Position numbers and translations under genes: made by a program. From assembly GCA_045541475.1 (NCBI GenBank), contig JAZQJI010000014.1:1-64000 (forward strand): a stretch of 64,000 bases of DNA, written 5' to 3'. The notes beneath the pieces were generated by a model. It was not told the origin of the DNA. It made no database searches and was given only the letters and a program-made list of their open reading frames with translations. The stretch comes from RGIG3077 sp045541475. Lineage in GTDB: Bacteria > Bacillota > Clostridia > Oscillospirales > Ruminococcaceae. Below are positions 1 to 8,662 of this stretch, piece after piece (position 1 is the first letter of the stretch; every line of letters starts with the position of its first letter).

Positions 1-1181
1 GTTCTATTGGAAAAATGCAGTTCGGTTATTCTACAAATAAAGGTACGAATCCAGGGAACCATCTCACTGGTATCGTAAACGTCAGCAGTAAAACGATAGG
101 TATTATTATCGATTTTCTCAACTTGACCAATTCGCTTTTCACGCTCAAGCCTACGCACGATATGCTCCTCATTATCCGCAACCTTAACAACAAACTCTAC
201 GTGCTCAAGGATTTCTTGACCATAGCGTTTGCGCCTTGTGGATACGCCCCACATCTTTGATTTCATATTGTCGAGTTCTTCACGTAGTTCATCAAAACGA
301 GGAGTTGGTTCTTCTATTTTAACGTTTGACAAATAATCCATTCTGAACGATTTGATTACATTGAAGTCGGGTTGGTATGCTATAAGGTGTTGTCTGCCGT
401 TTTGCACACTAATAAGAATTCTTAATGGGATAAGACGATTCCTTCTGGGTTCTTCTGCTCTGCGGCTAAGGTTATCCAAGGTAACAATACTTTTTTCATG
501 CATTGCTTTGAACAAAGTAGCCATTACGTCGCTATCCATTGCAGAGGTGATATAGTGATGCTTAAAGCTAAAGCTATCGTTCTTTTCTTCTTGTTTGTCA
601 AGTAGAAAGGACCCAACAACACCGCAAGGGGCTACCTCCGAATAAAAGTTGAGAACATCAGTCATATCAGGCAACGGAGTATCATCTGCACGACGATACA
701 TCATTTTTCTGCCTTCTTTTTGACCTTTAATAATACCTTGCGATATGTATTCCTTTAACTTTTTTCTAACGGTAGATTCATCAAATACCATCGGGTTTTC
801 AAAGGCACAAAGATATTTATCTATCTGCTCAAGTATTTCGGGCAAAGACAAAACAACCTCAGGAGAATGAAGAATATCAAACAAGATAAAATGCAATGTG
901 ATATCTCCGTCGGTAAAGCTCTTGGCTTTAAGTGCTTTATAAAAAGGGTTGTGCTGTGATACGCGACTATCAATAGAAATAAACACATTCTTGCCTTCAG
1001 GAGTGCGGACAAAGCTCATATGGTCACCCAGCCAGCTCTCCATTCTGCGACGCTCGTCATCATAGGAACGCGCACTTTTCTTATTGTATTCATCTCTGCT
1101 TTTGAATCCGTATACATAGAATTCACGCATATAGTTTCGTATCTTTTCGAAATTTTTAATCAGTTCGCTATATGACGACAA
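1..1181 (-). CDS. WYL-domain transcriptional regulator (partial, runs off left edge)
   Basis: Open reading frame of 393 codons with no stop before the left edge, so the C-terminus is missing. TTG start at 1181 is chosen because GGAGGTGAAC lies 4-14 bases upstream; an in-frame GTG overlaps that Shine-Dalgarno. Residues about 1-110 are a helical N-terminal region, a winged-helix-like stretch follows (about 120-160, STVRKKLKEYISQGII), then a WYL-type beta domain (residues with RNRLIPLRI and GRQHLIAYQPDF) and a C-terminal WCX-like part. WYL proteins are ligand-sensing transcription factors, often found on mobile elements and beside defence genes; that role is family knowledge, not seen here. A promoter and a palindrome sit directly upstream. 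It probably belongs to the element whose right border is the tRNA-Pro fragment at 1525. Confidence 0.8.
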   Translation of the reverse strand, partial: MSSYSELIKNFEKIRNYMREFYVYGFKSRDEYNKKSARSYDDERRRMESWLGDHMSFVRTPEGKNVFISIDSRVSQHNPFYKALKAKSFTDGDITLHFILFDILHSPEVVLSLPEILEQIDKYLCAFENPMVFDESTVRKKLKEYISQGIIKGQKEGRKMMYRRADDTPLPDMTDVLNFYSEVAPCGVVGSFLLDKQEEKNDSFSFKHHYITSAMDSDVMATLFKAMHEKSIVTLDNLSRRAEEPRRNRLIPLRILISVQNGRQHLIAYQPDFNVIKSFRMDYLSNVKIEEPTPRFDELREELDNMKSKMWGVSTRRKRYGQEILEHVEFVVKVADNEEHIVRRLEREKRIGQVEKIDNNTYRFTADVYDTSEMVPWIRTFICRITELHFSNR

Positions 1182-1203
1182 TGTGTTCACCTCCCATAGA
1201 TAA

Positions 1204-1230
1204 AGTAAAATACATGAATTTTGCTTTACT
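1204..1230. promoter_or_regulatory. Imperfect palindrome, possible autoregulatory operator
   Basis: AGTAAA (1204-1209) and TTTACT (1225-1230) form an inverted repeat whose inner bases are also largely symmetrical (AAAAT ... ATTTT). It begins 7 bases downstream of the -10 box of the WYL promoter and ends before the ribosome binding site, where a repressor would block transcription. The operator role is inference. Confidence 0.4.
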
Positions 1231-1236
1231 ATTGGT

Positions 1237-1265
1237 ATTATACTACAAAATTCCCTAAAGAGCAA
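1237..1265 (-). promoter_or_regulatory. Promoter of the WYL gene
   Basis: On the minus strand TTGCTC (1260-1265) and TATAAT (1237-1242) are separated by exactly 17 bases, 56 bases before the TTG start. Confidence 0.65.
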
Positions 1266-1344
1266 TCGTTGGTAAGAAAATCAATTTGATGTCTTTTCTT
1301 TGTCTACGGCAGATCAAATTTTGATATTGAAAGCATCAGCAACT

Positions 1345-1390
1345 AAAACAGCTCGCACAGTGGAAAATCCAATGACTGCGAGGCTGTTTT
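1345..1390 (+). terminator. Long hairpin with T-run, Rho-independent terminator
   Basis: AAAACAGCTCGCA (1345-1357) pairs with TGCGAGGCTGTTTT (1377-1390) with one bulge, and TGGA/TCCA pair inside the loop; a T-run closes it. No gene ends here on the plus strand, so it may be a barrier near the element border or a remnant. Confidence 0.55.
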
Positions 1391-1524
1391 TGAACACATG
1401 TTATCCCACTTCTGGAATCGGAACAGGCGGAGACAACGGAAACAAAAGCGCCAAAGAGGATGTGGTTTTGAGCAGAAAGGGTTAGAAATAACCGGAAATG
1501 TCTACAAAGTAGGCTTTCCTATCA

Positions 1525-1569
1525 TTTGGGACCATCAGGCCGCAGGTTCGAGACCTGTCATCTCGACCA
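1525..1569 (+). repeat. tRNA-Pro 3' half fragment, probable attachment site (attR)
   Basis: TTTGGGA (anticodon loop of tRNA-Pro, anticodon TGG) is followed by the T arm GCAGG-TTCGAGA-CCTGT, the acceptor 3' strand CATCTCG, discriminator A and CCA. The 5' half, with D arm and matching acceptor strand CGAGATG, is absent and the anticodon stem does not pair. Elements that use tyrosine integrases recreate an intact tRNA at one end and leave a 3' fragment at the other. The orientation puts the element on the left, with the WYL gene. Confidence 0.65.
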
Positions 1570-1590
1570 GCTTGTGCTTTGTGCACTAAA

Positions 1591-1622
1591 AAACGGGTTT
1601 CACTTTTGTGAAGCCCGTTTTT
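1591..1622 (+). terminator. Rho-independent terminator after tRNA-Pro remnant
   Basis: About 13 bp stem (1591-1603 with 1608-1620), TTTT loop, then a T-run. It is probably the original terminator of the tRNA-Pro gene. Confidence 0.85.
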
Positions 1623-1878
1623 GTTTTAATGCAATTGTTTTAATATTACAAATGATTTAATCGGTAAGATTTATCACTAAAGGCTTACGTTATAAGATGC
1701 CTTTCGGGTAAAAAGTTTAATCTTTTGCATATTTATATTGATATATAATATAAATCTATGTTTTCAAGGTAAGAAGCCTCGTTTCTATAATTATCAAAAG
1801 TATTAAGATTATGCAGAGAAATAATCACTTGAATTGATATTTGTGACAATTTGTTCATTATAAACAATCAAATTTTTG

Positions 1879-1907
1879 TTGAAATGTTTGGTTTGCTATG
1901 CTACAAT
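1879..1907 (+). promoter_or_regulatory. Promoter of the GH26 operon
   Basis: TTGAAA (1879-1884), 17-base spacer, TACAAT (1902-1907), 61 bases before the start codon. Confidence 0.6.
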
Positions 1908-1968
1908 ATAAAATATACAAGAATTTACTATGCAGATAAAAGTCAATCAAGGAAAGGGAATGTTAATT

Positions 1969-3033
1969 ATGAATAAGCGTTTTGTTGCCTTAATAAGCAT
2001 TGCAGCAATGTTGTTTAATTTTACCGCATGTAACGGCGAAAGCCAAAGCGAATCTTCCGAAGAATTGTCAAATTCGGCACTGTCGCAATCGCAAATATCG
2101 AATGATGCTGCCGTTGAAGAAACATCCTGCAAGCTTGATAATCCCAACGCTACACCTGAAGCGGTTGAACTGTATGAATATCTGTGTCAAACATATCGAA
2201 ACAACATTATTTCGGGACAGCAGGAATCTACTTGGATGGGTAGCGACCAGTACGAGTTTGAGTATATTTATGAAAATACAGGCAAATATCCTGCCATACG
2301 CGGACTTGACTACATGAATGACGATTTTGAAGGTGTTAATCAGCGTGCGATAGAATGGCACGAAAGGGGCGGTATTGTTACAATCTGCTGGCATTGCGGC
2401 AGCGATTTTTGCAACAGCTGGGCAGAAAGTCTTGATACTTCAATTGCGGATTGGGATAAAGCGTTGACAGAAGGCACCGCTGAATATGACCAGCTTATTG
2501 CAGGCATGGATAAGGGTGCGCAGGCATTGCTTGAGCTTAAAGAACAGAATATTCCTGTAATTTGGCGACCTTTTCATGAGCTTGACGGAGGCTGGTTCTG
2601 GTGGGGCAAGGGCGGCGCCGAAAACTTTAAAAAGCTTTGGATATTAATGTATGACCGCTACACTAACCATTGGGGACTTGATAATCTTATATGGACACTT
2701 GGATATTCGGGAAATGGAAGAGACTATGAAAATTGGTATCCCGGTGATGAATATGTTGATATTGCAGGCGCCGATTCATACTCCGATGGTGCAAATGCAA
2801 ATCTTTATGATAAAGTTGAACAGGTTGTGGGTGGCAATGTGCCGATATGCTTCCATGAGTGTGGAAGGATTCCTACGGTTGAACAGCTTGATGAGCATAA
2901 TACTGATTGGGTATGGTTTATGACATGGCATACCGAACATATTACAGATCACAACGATACTGATGATCTTAATGAGATATATAACCATGATTATGTAATC
3001 ACGCTTGATGAGCTTCCTGATTGGAATTGGTAA
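1969..3033 (+). CDS. Lipoprotein glycoside hydrolase family 26 (beta-mannanase-like)
   Basis: 354-residue protein. ATG 1969 is preferred over two upstream in-frame ATGs because GGAAAGGG at 1951-1958 is at proper spacing only for it. Residues 1-21 are a lipoprotein signal (lipobox FTAC, Cys21), followed by a Ser-rich linker, then a GH26 domain from about residue 60 to the end. The predicted acid/base Glu204 is in WRPFHELDGG and the nucleophile Glu297 in CFHECG, both hallmark GH26 motifs. GH26 enzymes mostly cut beta-1,4-mannan; some cut xylan or mixed-linkage glucan, so the substrate is not certain. Predicted to be anchored outside the membrane. A dockerin protein follows 24 bases later, in the same transcript. 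Confidence 0.9.
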   Translation: MNKRFVALISIAAMLFNFTACNGESQSESSEELSNSALSQSQISNDAAVEETSCKLDNPNATPEAVELYEYLCQTYRNNIISGQQESTWMGSDQYEFEYIYENTGKYPAIRGLDYMNDDFEGVNQRAIEWHERGGIVTICWHCGSDFCNSWAESLDTSIADWDKALTEGTAEYDQLIAGMDKGAQALLELKEQNIPVIWRPFHELDGGWFWWGKGGAENFKKLWILMYDRYTNHWGLDNLIWTLGYSGNGRDYENWYPGDEYVDIAGADSYSDGANANLYDKVEQVVGGNVPICFHECGRIPTVEQLDEHNTDWVWFMTWHTEHITDHNDTDDLNEIYNHDYVITLDELPDWNW

Positions 3034-3057
3034 TACTTTGAAAGTGAGGAATTGGTT

Positions 3058-4611
3058 GTGAAAGCATTTGCAAAACTTACAGCGTCGGCGCTTGCTGCTG
3101 TGTTGATGTGCGGCGCAATGCCTGCATTGACTTATGCAGATAGTACACGAGAAGTGCTTGTTACCACTACCGAAGAACTTATTGCTGCATTGAATGATGC
3201 GCAGGCAGGCGATGAAATTATTCTGCAGCAGGGTGTTTACCAAAATGATACTTGGACAGGGGAGTGGGCAGCATTTTATTCCGGTGCGGAAGGCACAGCC
3301 GAAATGCCCATTACAATACGCAGTCAGGATCCTGAAAACCCCGCTACAATCTGTGGCGTGAATGAAGAGAATAAAATGGCGCTGTATATTACCGGCGATT
3401 ATTGGATAATTCAGGATTTGAAAATTTCCACTGCTTCAAAGGGCATAATGCTTGATAATTCAAATTACAGCATCATTTCAAACTGCGAAGTTTTTAATAT
3501 CGGCACCGAAGCTATTCATCTTCGTGATAACAGCTCGTACTGCGTTGTTGAAGAATGTTATGTGCATGATACAGGTACGGTTACTGCCGGCTATGGCGAG
3601 GCTGTTTACATCGGCAGCGCCTACAGTACAACGGGTTATGGATATGAATGTCATTACAACACCGTAAAAAACTGCCGTTTTGGGCCTAATGTTGCTGCCG
3701 AGCATGTTGATATTAAGGAATATACCATAGGTAATGTTGTTGAAGGGTGCACCTTTGATGGTACCGGCATTACGGGCGAGAATTACGCAAACAGTTTTGT
3801 TGCAATAAAAGGCAACAATACAATAATACGCAACAACACAGGTTATCGTAATGGGTGCGAAAATGTTTTGTATGCCTTTACTTTGAGTGTTCTGGTTGAA
3901 GGTTGGGGACAAAACAATAAGATTTATGATAATACTGTTTATCTTGATACAACTGACTGCTATTTGGTTAAGGAATGGAACTGTGCTACGCAGGTGTTCC
4001 GCAACACAGCTGAGCCTGCAGGCGTTACATATACCGGTAACAAAACTATTCAGGTGCTTGGCTTTGAAATGAATGGCGACTCAAACGAAGACGGTTTGTT
4101 TGATACAACTGATATAAAAAATCTGCAAAGTCATTTGCTTGGTAACAAAGTAACGCACATTTCCGGAGAAAATTCTGATCTTTATGCCGATGTTCAGCTT
4201 GATGCGGTAGATTTGTGCCTGTTAAAGCGTCAGTTGATGCAAGGCTCAGAAATTGACACACCGATAATCTCTTTTGGTTTTACCGAGGAAGCAGCGGGTA
4301 AATGGCGTATGTGTAACGGGCTTGGCAACAGAACGGTAACGTATCATCTTTCAGCTTCTCCAAATGGCAATCTCAATATGGGTGGCGGATATTGGGATCC
4401 TAATTATGAAAACGATGACGGCACAAAAGGCAAATGGATACAGCTGTCTCTTGGATCATTTACACCTGATGAAAGCGGAAATGTAACCATATCGCTTGAT
4501 TTGCCTGAAGCCGTAACAAATGTAGCATTGCAGGTTTACACCGTTAAGGATTCAAGCGGAAATGCACTTGAAAAGGATAGTGTTGAATTGATAAAGGCGA
4601 CTACAAAATAA
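3058..4611 (+). CDS. Secreted right-handed beta-helix protein with dockerin-like module (polysaccharide lyase-like)
   Basis: About 517 residues. GTG 3058 is chosen because GTGAGGA at 3044-3050 has proper spacing; TTG 3052 is too close. An N-terminal signal peptide (about 30 residues, ending TYA) is followed by a parallel beta-helix region (about 50-330) with PL6/chondroitinase-B-like repeats (for example SIISNCEVFNIGTEAIHLRDN). Then comes a divergent dockerin type I pair (DSNEDGLFDTTDIKNL, about 340; ADVQLDAVDLCLLKRQLM, about 380) and a C-terminal module of about 110 residues, probably carbohydrate-binding but not recognised. The dockerin is internal, not terminal, and its calcium loops are degenerate. 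Likely acts on pectin- or uronate-type polymer, perhaps as part of a cellulosome; activity is inferred from the fold only. Confidence 0.75.
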   Translation: MKAFAKLTASALAAVLMCGAMPALTYADSTREVLVTTTEELIAALNDAQAGDEIILQQGVYQNDTWTGEWAAFYSGAEGTAEMPITIRSQDPENPATICGVNEENKMALYITGDYWIIQDLKISTASKGIMLDNSNYSIISNCEVFNIGTEAIHLRDNSSYCVVEECYVHDTGTVTAGYGEAVYIGSAYSTTGYGYECHYNTVKNCRFGPNVAAEHVDIKEYTIGNVVEGCTFDGTGITGENYANSFVAIKGNNTIIRNNTGYRNGCENVLYAFTLSVLVEGWGQNNKIYDNTVYLDTTDCYLVKEWNCATQVFRNTAEPAGVTYTGNKTIQVLGFEMNGDSNEDGLFDTTDIKNLQSHLLGNKVTHISGENSDLYADVQLDAVDLCLLKRQLMQGSEIDTPIISFGFTEEAAGKWRMCNGLGNRTVTYHLSASPNGNLNMGGGYWDPNYENDDGTKGKWIQLSLGSFTPDESGNVTISLDLPEAVTNVALQVYTVKDSSGNALEKDSVELIKATTK

Positions 4612-4690
4612 ATTATGTTAGCAAGTTATTGCTGTTATGTAATGTGAAGTAGCTTTTTAGCAACTATGATTTTAAAGAATATAAAACAAA

Positions 4691-4722
4691 AAATCCTATC
4701 GACATAAGTCGATAGGATTTTT
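4691..4722. terminator. Bidirectional terminator
   Basis: Perfect 13 bp stem (4691-4703 with 4708-4720), ATAA loop, flanked by A-run and T-run. It lies between the convergent beta-helix gene and tRNA-Arg. Confidence 0.85.
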
Positions 4723-4726
4723 GCTT

Positions 4727-4803
4727 TGGCGTGCCCGAAGGGATTCGAACCCCTGACCTACTGGTTCGTAGCCAGTCACTCTATCCGGCTGAGCTACGGG
4801 CAC
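4727..4803 (-). tRNA. tRNA-Arg (anticodon ACG)
   Basis: Full cloverleaf on the minus strand: acceptor GTGCCCG/CGGGCAC, anticodon stem CTGG(C)/CCAG with loop containing ACG, T arm AGGGG-TTCGAAT-CCCTT, discriminator G and encoded CCA. 77 bases. Confidence 0.95.
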
Positions 4804-4837
4804 ACGCATATATATTAACAGCATAGCTGTTAGTATC

Positions 4838-5638
4838 TTATTGATTTTTAACTGCAACGGTTAAACCGTATTCGTTTGCAAGTGAATAGGGGACAGAATC
4901 CTTAATCGTGTAAACAACAAGTGCTTCACATTGCAAAAAAGAAGTTTTTTCAAATGCTGTCTGTCCTGTGAATTCAATAACATTCAAATCAGCGCACTGG
5001 AAAAAAGCAAAATTGCCAATATGTGTAATAGCGTTAGAAATTGTCATTCCATAAATCGCGTTGCAAGATGCAAATGCATAATCACCAATTTCCTTAACGC
5101 TTGATCCCATTGTAACACTTGTAAGTGATGTGCAACCGTAAAAACAACGATCAGGGATTTTTGAAACTCTGTTCGGAAGAACAAGACTTTCAAGAGAAAC
5201 GCAATTTGCAAAAATGTTTTCGCCCATCTCTGTGAGAGTTGAAGGCAAATCAACATAAATAAGTGAGCTGCAATCGTAAAAAACTGAATCCTTAAGGGTT
5301 GTCACACCTTCGGGAATGATTACCGCACGCAAATCCTCGTCTGCATAAAACGCATCGGAGAGTAATGCAGTTACGGGTGTTCCGTCAATCTCTGAAGGGA
5401 TCGAAACATCCTGCGCAGAACCGATATAAGACGTAATCATAATTTTTGAATCGCTGATTACATATTCAAAATCTTCTTTTGGTGCAACGGCTATGCTGTT
5501 TACATCAACAACCGTGCCATCCTGTGCGGTGATGTTGTTAGGAACAAAATCATCTAGCTTTTCAGAATTGCAAGAAACCAATAACGACGCTGCCAGCGCT
5601 ACAGATAAGCATATATTGAAAATACGCGCTTTTCTCAT
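4838..5638 (-). CDS. BspA-type leucine-rich repeat lipoprotein
   Basis: 266 residues from ATG 5638 (RBS GAGGAA); an upstream in-frame ATG would add 24 residues that break the signal peptide. Lipobox LLVSC near residue 23. From about residue 70 there are five to six LRR_5 (BspA) repeats of the form 'AF..C..L..V.LP..V..IG', with final lysine-rich end. Such repeats mediate adhesion or protein interaction at the cell surface in Firmicutes; no catalytic motif is seen. It stands alone, divergent from the GH5 gene, under a consensus promoter. Function within fibre degradation is only suggested by the neighbours. Confidence 0.85.
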   Translation of the reverse strand: MRKARIFNICLSVALAASLLVSCNSEKLDDFVPNNITAQDGTVVDVNSIAVAPKEDFEYVISDSKIMITSYIGSAQDVSIPSEIDGTPVTALLSDAFYADEDLRAVIIPEGVTTLKDSVFYDCSSLIYVDLPSTLTEMGENIFANCVSLESLVLPNRVSKIPDRCFYGCTSLTSVTMGSSVKEIGDYAFASCNAIYGMTISNAITHIGNFAFFQCADLNVIEFTGQTAFEKTSFLQCEALVVYTIKDSVPYSLANEYGLTVAVKNQ

Positions 5639-5678
5639 TACACATTCCTCGCAAATTTCTTTCTGCTCACAGTTGCAT

Positions 5679-5707
5679 ATTATATCACACAAAAATGATT
5701 TTGTCAA
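5679..5707 (-). promoter_or_regulatory. Promoter of the LRR lipoprotein gene
   Basis: Perfect consensus on the minus strand: TTGACA (5702-5707), 17 bases, TATAAT (5679-5684). Confidence 0.85.
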
Positions 5708-5748
5708 CACATTTTTTTAAAAATATATTGTTAAATTTCTGTTTGCTA

Positions 5749-5777
5749 TTGCAAAGTACTGTAAAATATGATAATAT
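5749..5777 (+). promoter_or_regulatory. Promoter of the GH5 gene
   Basis: TTGCAA (5749-5754), 17 bases, TAATAT (5772-5777), about 70 bases before the coding region. Confidence 0.5.
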
Positions 5778-5845
5778 ATTTTGCGTGATATCATTTTCTT
5801 ATTCATTAAAAAAGATAAAAAGGAGACAGGCACTTTTGCGTTGCG

Positions 5846-7027
5846 GTGAATGTGCGTAAACAAAAAATGAAAGCTACATTATTATTGAAGAAAAGCATTG
5901 CATTGTTATGCGCTCTTTGTATGAGCGGCAGTGTGATTTCTTGCAAATCTGATGAAGATACTTCAAAATCCGATGCTAAATCAACATCTTCGTCATCTGA
6001 AGTAAAAACTTTGACGGATGAAGAAATTGCGAAGCTTACTATAAAAGTTGAAGGTGACGATTTTTACTGCGGCGACAGCAAAATTTGGTTTAACGGTGCA
6101 AACACCCCCTGGGATAATTGGAATGATTTTGGCGGAAGTTTTGATGAAGCTTTTTGGGATGAGCATTTTGCCGATTTGCGTGAAGCTGGTATCAATTCAA
6201 CAAGAATTTGGTTTAATTGTAATGATATGGTAGGCGTCAAGCTTAATTCCGACGGCAGCTTTATGGAAGTGACCGATGCGCATTGGGAAGACTGTGACAA
6301 GTTGTTTGAATTGGCGCAAAAACATGGCATTTATGTAATGGCTACGATGCTTTCTTTTGACCATTTTAAAGATTCAAACCGCAATTATTCCTTGTGGCGC
6401 GATATGATAATGAGTGACGAAAACATCGACAGTTTTGTTCAAGGTTATATCAAGCCCTTTGCGCAACGTTATAACTCCAACCCTTATTTGTGGAGCATTG
6501 ACCTTATGAATGAGCCCGATTGGGTTTACGAAAATTCAGAATGCGGAAAAATCGGTTGGGAATATCTTGCAAGCTATTTTGGCAGAAGCGCCGCAGCAAT
6601 TCACGAATGTTCCGATGTGCTTGTAACCGTCGGCGTTGCAACTATCAAGTATAATTCTGATATGCGTACAGGCAACATGATTTGTGATGAATTGCTTATT
6701 CAGGAATCTGAAAACGAGCTTGGATATCTTGATTTTTACTCAACTCATTATTATAGCTGGCAATCGCAGTGGTATGGTACTGCTTACGAAAAATCTCCGC
6801 AGGAATTTGGCTTGGTTACTGAAAAGCCTTGCCTTATTGGTGAATGTGCCGTAAGCGATAACCAAAGCGGCGCACTTGAAAAATATACAGGCGCTTATGA
6901 AAACGGCTGGGACGGAATATTTGTGTGGACATCAAACGGCGTTGACGATTGCGGAAACTATGATTTGATGATTGAAGGCTCGTTGCCAACTTACGAAGCA
7001 CACGCTGATGAAATATTCCCTTCTTGA
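5846..7027 (+). CDS. Lipoprotein glycoside hydrolase family 5 (mannanase/endoglucanase type)
   Basis: 393 residues with GTG 5846. The start is uncertain: AGGAG at 5821-5825 is far from it, and GTG 5852 or ATG 5867 are alternatives, none changing the mature protein. Lipobox VISC with Cys33, then an Asp/Ser/Lys-rich linker. The (beta/alpha)8 GH5 domain spans about 70-390: NGANTPW near the start, acid/base Glu223 in DLMNEPDW, HYYSWQ with the conserved His-Tyr, nucleophile Glu333 in CLIGECA. GH5 members of this kind hydrolyse beta-mannan or beta-glucan; the subfamily cannot be fixed by eye. Membrane anchored, monocistronic, with its own promoter and terminator. Confidence 0.88.
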   Translation: MNVRKQKMKATLLLKKSIALLCALCMSGSVISCKSDEDTSKSDAKSTSSSSEVKTLTDEEIAKLTIKVEGDDFYCGDSKIWFNGANTPWDNWNDFGGSFDEAFWDEHFADLREAGINSTRIWFNCNDMVGVKLNSDGSFMEVTDAHWEDCDKLFELAQKHGIYVMATMLSFDHFKDSNRNYSLWRDMIMSDENIDSFVQGYIKPFAQRYNSNPYLWSIDLMNEPDWVYENSECGKIGWEYLASYFGRSAAAIHECSDVLVTVGVATIKYNSDMRTGNMICDELLIQESENELGYLDFYSTHYYSWQSQWYGTAYEKSPQEFGLVTEKPCLIGECAVSDNQSGALEKYTGAYENGWDGIFVWTSNGVDDCGNYDLMIEGSLPTYEAHADEIFPS

Positions 7028-7053
7028 TATAATCTGTTTTGACAATAAACAAA

Positions 7054-7090
7054 AAATTGCTTTTGCAAAGGTGTGCAAAAGCAATTTTTT
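7054..7090 (+). terminator. Terminator of the GH5 gene
   Basis: 14 bp stem 7054-7067 with 7074-7087, 6-base loop, followed by T-run. Confidence 0.85.
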
Positions 7091-7217
7091 TGTTTTTTAT
7101 GGCAAATAATGTTGAATTTTTTAAAAAATCATGATATACTAAAATTGCAAGTCGGATATTTGCGTAACGATATTTGCAATATCCGCAAAATATATTTTTA
7201 AGGAGAGTAAAGGTTTT

Positions 7218-8642
7218 ATGGAAAAGCTTTTCAAACTCAAGGAAAACGGCACTAATGTCCGCACCGAGATTGTAGCAGGTCTTACAACTTTCATGACAAT
7301 GGCTTACATCATTGCTCTGAATCCGAATCTGCTGACTAATTTCGGTGCGGAAGGCACACAGCTGTGGAACGGCGTATTCATGGCAACATGTCTTGCGTCC
7401 GCACTCGCTATGTTCTGCATGGCATTTATCGCAAACAAACCCTTTGCACTTGCACCCGGCATGGGACTTAACAGTTTTTTTGCTGTTGTTGTTGCTAATA
7501 TTGTTGGTCTTACAGGAATGACATACCTCGAATCCTTTCAGTCTGCGCTTATTATCATTCTTGTTGAAGGTATTGTCTTCATAGTTCTTTCTATTTTCAA
7601 CATCCGAGAAAAAATCGTAGACGCCATTCCGCTTGGTGTTCGTCTTGGCATTTCGCCTGCAATCGGACTTATGCTCATGAATATCGGTCTTGGCTCTAAT
7701 GCAGGCGTATATTCCGAAAATGGCGGTCCTTTCTACATGATGCGTGACTTTTTTGGTGCACTTACACCCAGTGTTGCACAGGATAGCATGGGAAGTGGTT
7801 ACAAAACCATGATTCTTACAGTTATCACAACGTTTATTGGACTTTTTGTAATCATCGCACTTTCACATCGTAAGGTTAAAAGTTCAGTTTTAATCGGTAT
7901 GCTTGCATCATCATGTGTATATTGGGCAGGCGAAGCAATCTTTTTGGATACAAATCCTTTTGCAAAGCTTAAGGATGCATCATTTGTACCGCCTTTTAGC
8001 GATATGATGGAAACTACTTTCTTTAAGTTCAATTTTGAAGGTTTTGTTGAAATCGGTTGGTTTACAATAATCACACTTATAATTACTTTCTGCATTATTG
8101 ATATGTTTGATACAATCGGCACTCTTGTTGGTACAGCTTCACGTGCTGGCATGGTTGATGAAAAAGGTAACATGCCCAATATGAGAGAGGCTCTCCTTTC
8201 GGATGCTATCGGTACAGTTGCAGGTGCGTGCACAGGCACATCAACAGTTACAACTTTTGTTGAGTCTGCTTCCGGCGTTGAAGCAGGCGGCAGAACAGGC
8301 CTTACAGCGCTTACAACAGGTTTGCTCTTCCTCGCTTGCATTTTCATTGCTCCTATTGCTGCAATTATTCCCGCTGCGGCAACATCATCTGCTTTGATTT
8401 ATGTCGGCGTTCTCATGCTCATGGGACTTAAAAACGTTAATTTTGATGATATGGAGCAGATGCTCCCCGTTGGTTTGATGATTATCGGTATGCCGGTTTC
8501 CGGTTCAATCGGACATGCAATCGGTCTTGGCCTCATTTCGTACACAATTATTAAGGTATTAAACGGCAAGTTTAAAGAGGTTTCTTTGCTGACATATACC
8601 ATTTCAGCATTGTTCCTTGTTAAATTCTTCCTTGCTGTGTAA
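7218..8642 (+). CDS. NCS2/AzgA-type guanine-hypoxanthine permease
   Basis: 474 residues, strongly hydrophobic with about 12-13 membrane segments. AzgA-subfamily signatures are visible: AGLTTFMTMAYIIALNP near residue 21, the FALAPGMGLNSFF segment near 77, and GTSTVTTFVESASGVEAGGRTG near 340. Members import hypoxanthine, guanine or adenine with protons (PbuG/PbuO in Bacillus). Good RBS (AAGGAG) before ATG 7218. Promoter TTGAAT-17-TATACT at about 7112-7140. The leader forms a hairpin (CGGATATT ... AATATCCG, about 7152-7184), but I do not see the conserved core of a purine riboswitch, which is the usual control for this family. Confidence 0.9.
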   Translation: MEKLFKLKENGTNVRTEIVAGLTTFMTMAYIIALNPNLLTNFGAEGTQLWNGVFMATCLASALAMFCMAFIANKPFALAPGMGLNSFFAVVVANIVGLTGMTYLESFQSALIIILVEGIVFIVLSIFNIREKIVDAIPLGVRLGISPAIGLMLMNIGLGSNAGVYSENGGPFYMMRDFFGALTPSVAQDSMGSGYKTMILTVITTFIGLFVIIALSHRKVKSSVLIGMLASSCVYWAGEAIFLDTNPFAKLKDASFVPPFSDMMETTFFKFNFEGFVEIGWFTIITLIITFCIIDMFDTIGTLVGTASRAGMVDEKGNMPNMREALLSDAIGTVAGACTGTSTVTTFVESASGVEAGGRTGLTALTTGLLFLACIFIAPIAAIIPAAATSSALIYVGVLMLMGLKNVNFDDMEQMLPVGLMIIGMPVSGSIGHAIGLGLISYTIIKVLNGKFKEVSLLTYTISALFLVKFFLAV

Positions 8643-8662
8643 TTGTAATACAAATTATAACG

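Larger units (their letters stand above)
1266..1968. other. Intergenic region of about 700 bases with element border
   Basis: Holds the hairpin at 1345, a tRNA-Pro 3' fragment at 1525, its terminator at 1591 and the GH26 promoter at 1879. Two short plus-strand frames at 1300-1485 and 1398-1589 have no ribosome binding site and overlap each other and the tRNA remnant, so they are not called. Nothing recognisable was seen in 1390-1524 or 1622-1878. Confidence 0.6.

Noticed and set aside
1300..1589. Two short plus-strand frames near the tRNA-Pro fragment
   Set aside because: No RBS, they overlap each other and run through a hairpin and the tRNA remnant.
7112..7217. Purine riboswitch before the purine permease
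   Set aside because: The leader has a simple hairpin but not the conserved three-way junction loops of the purine aptamer.
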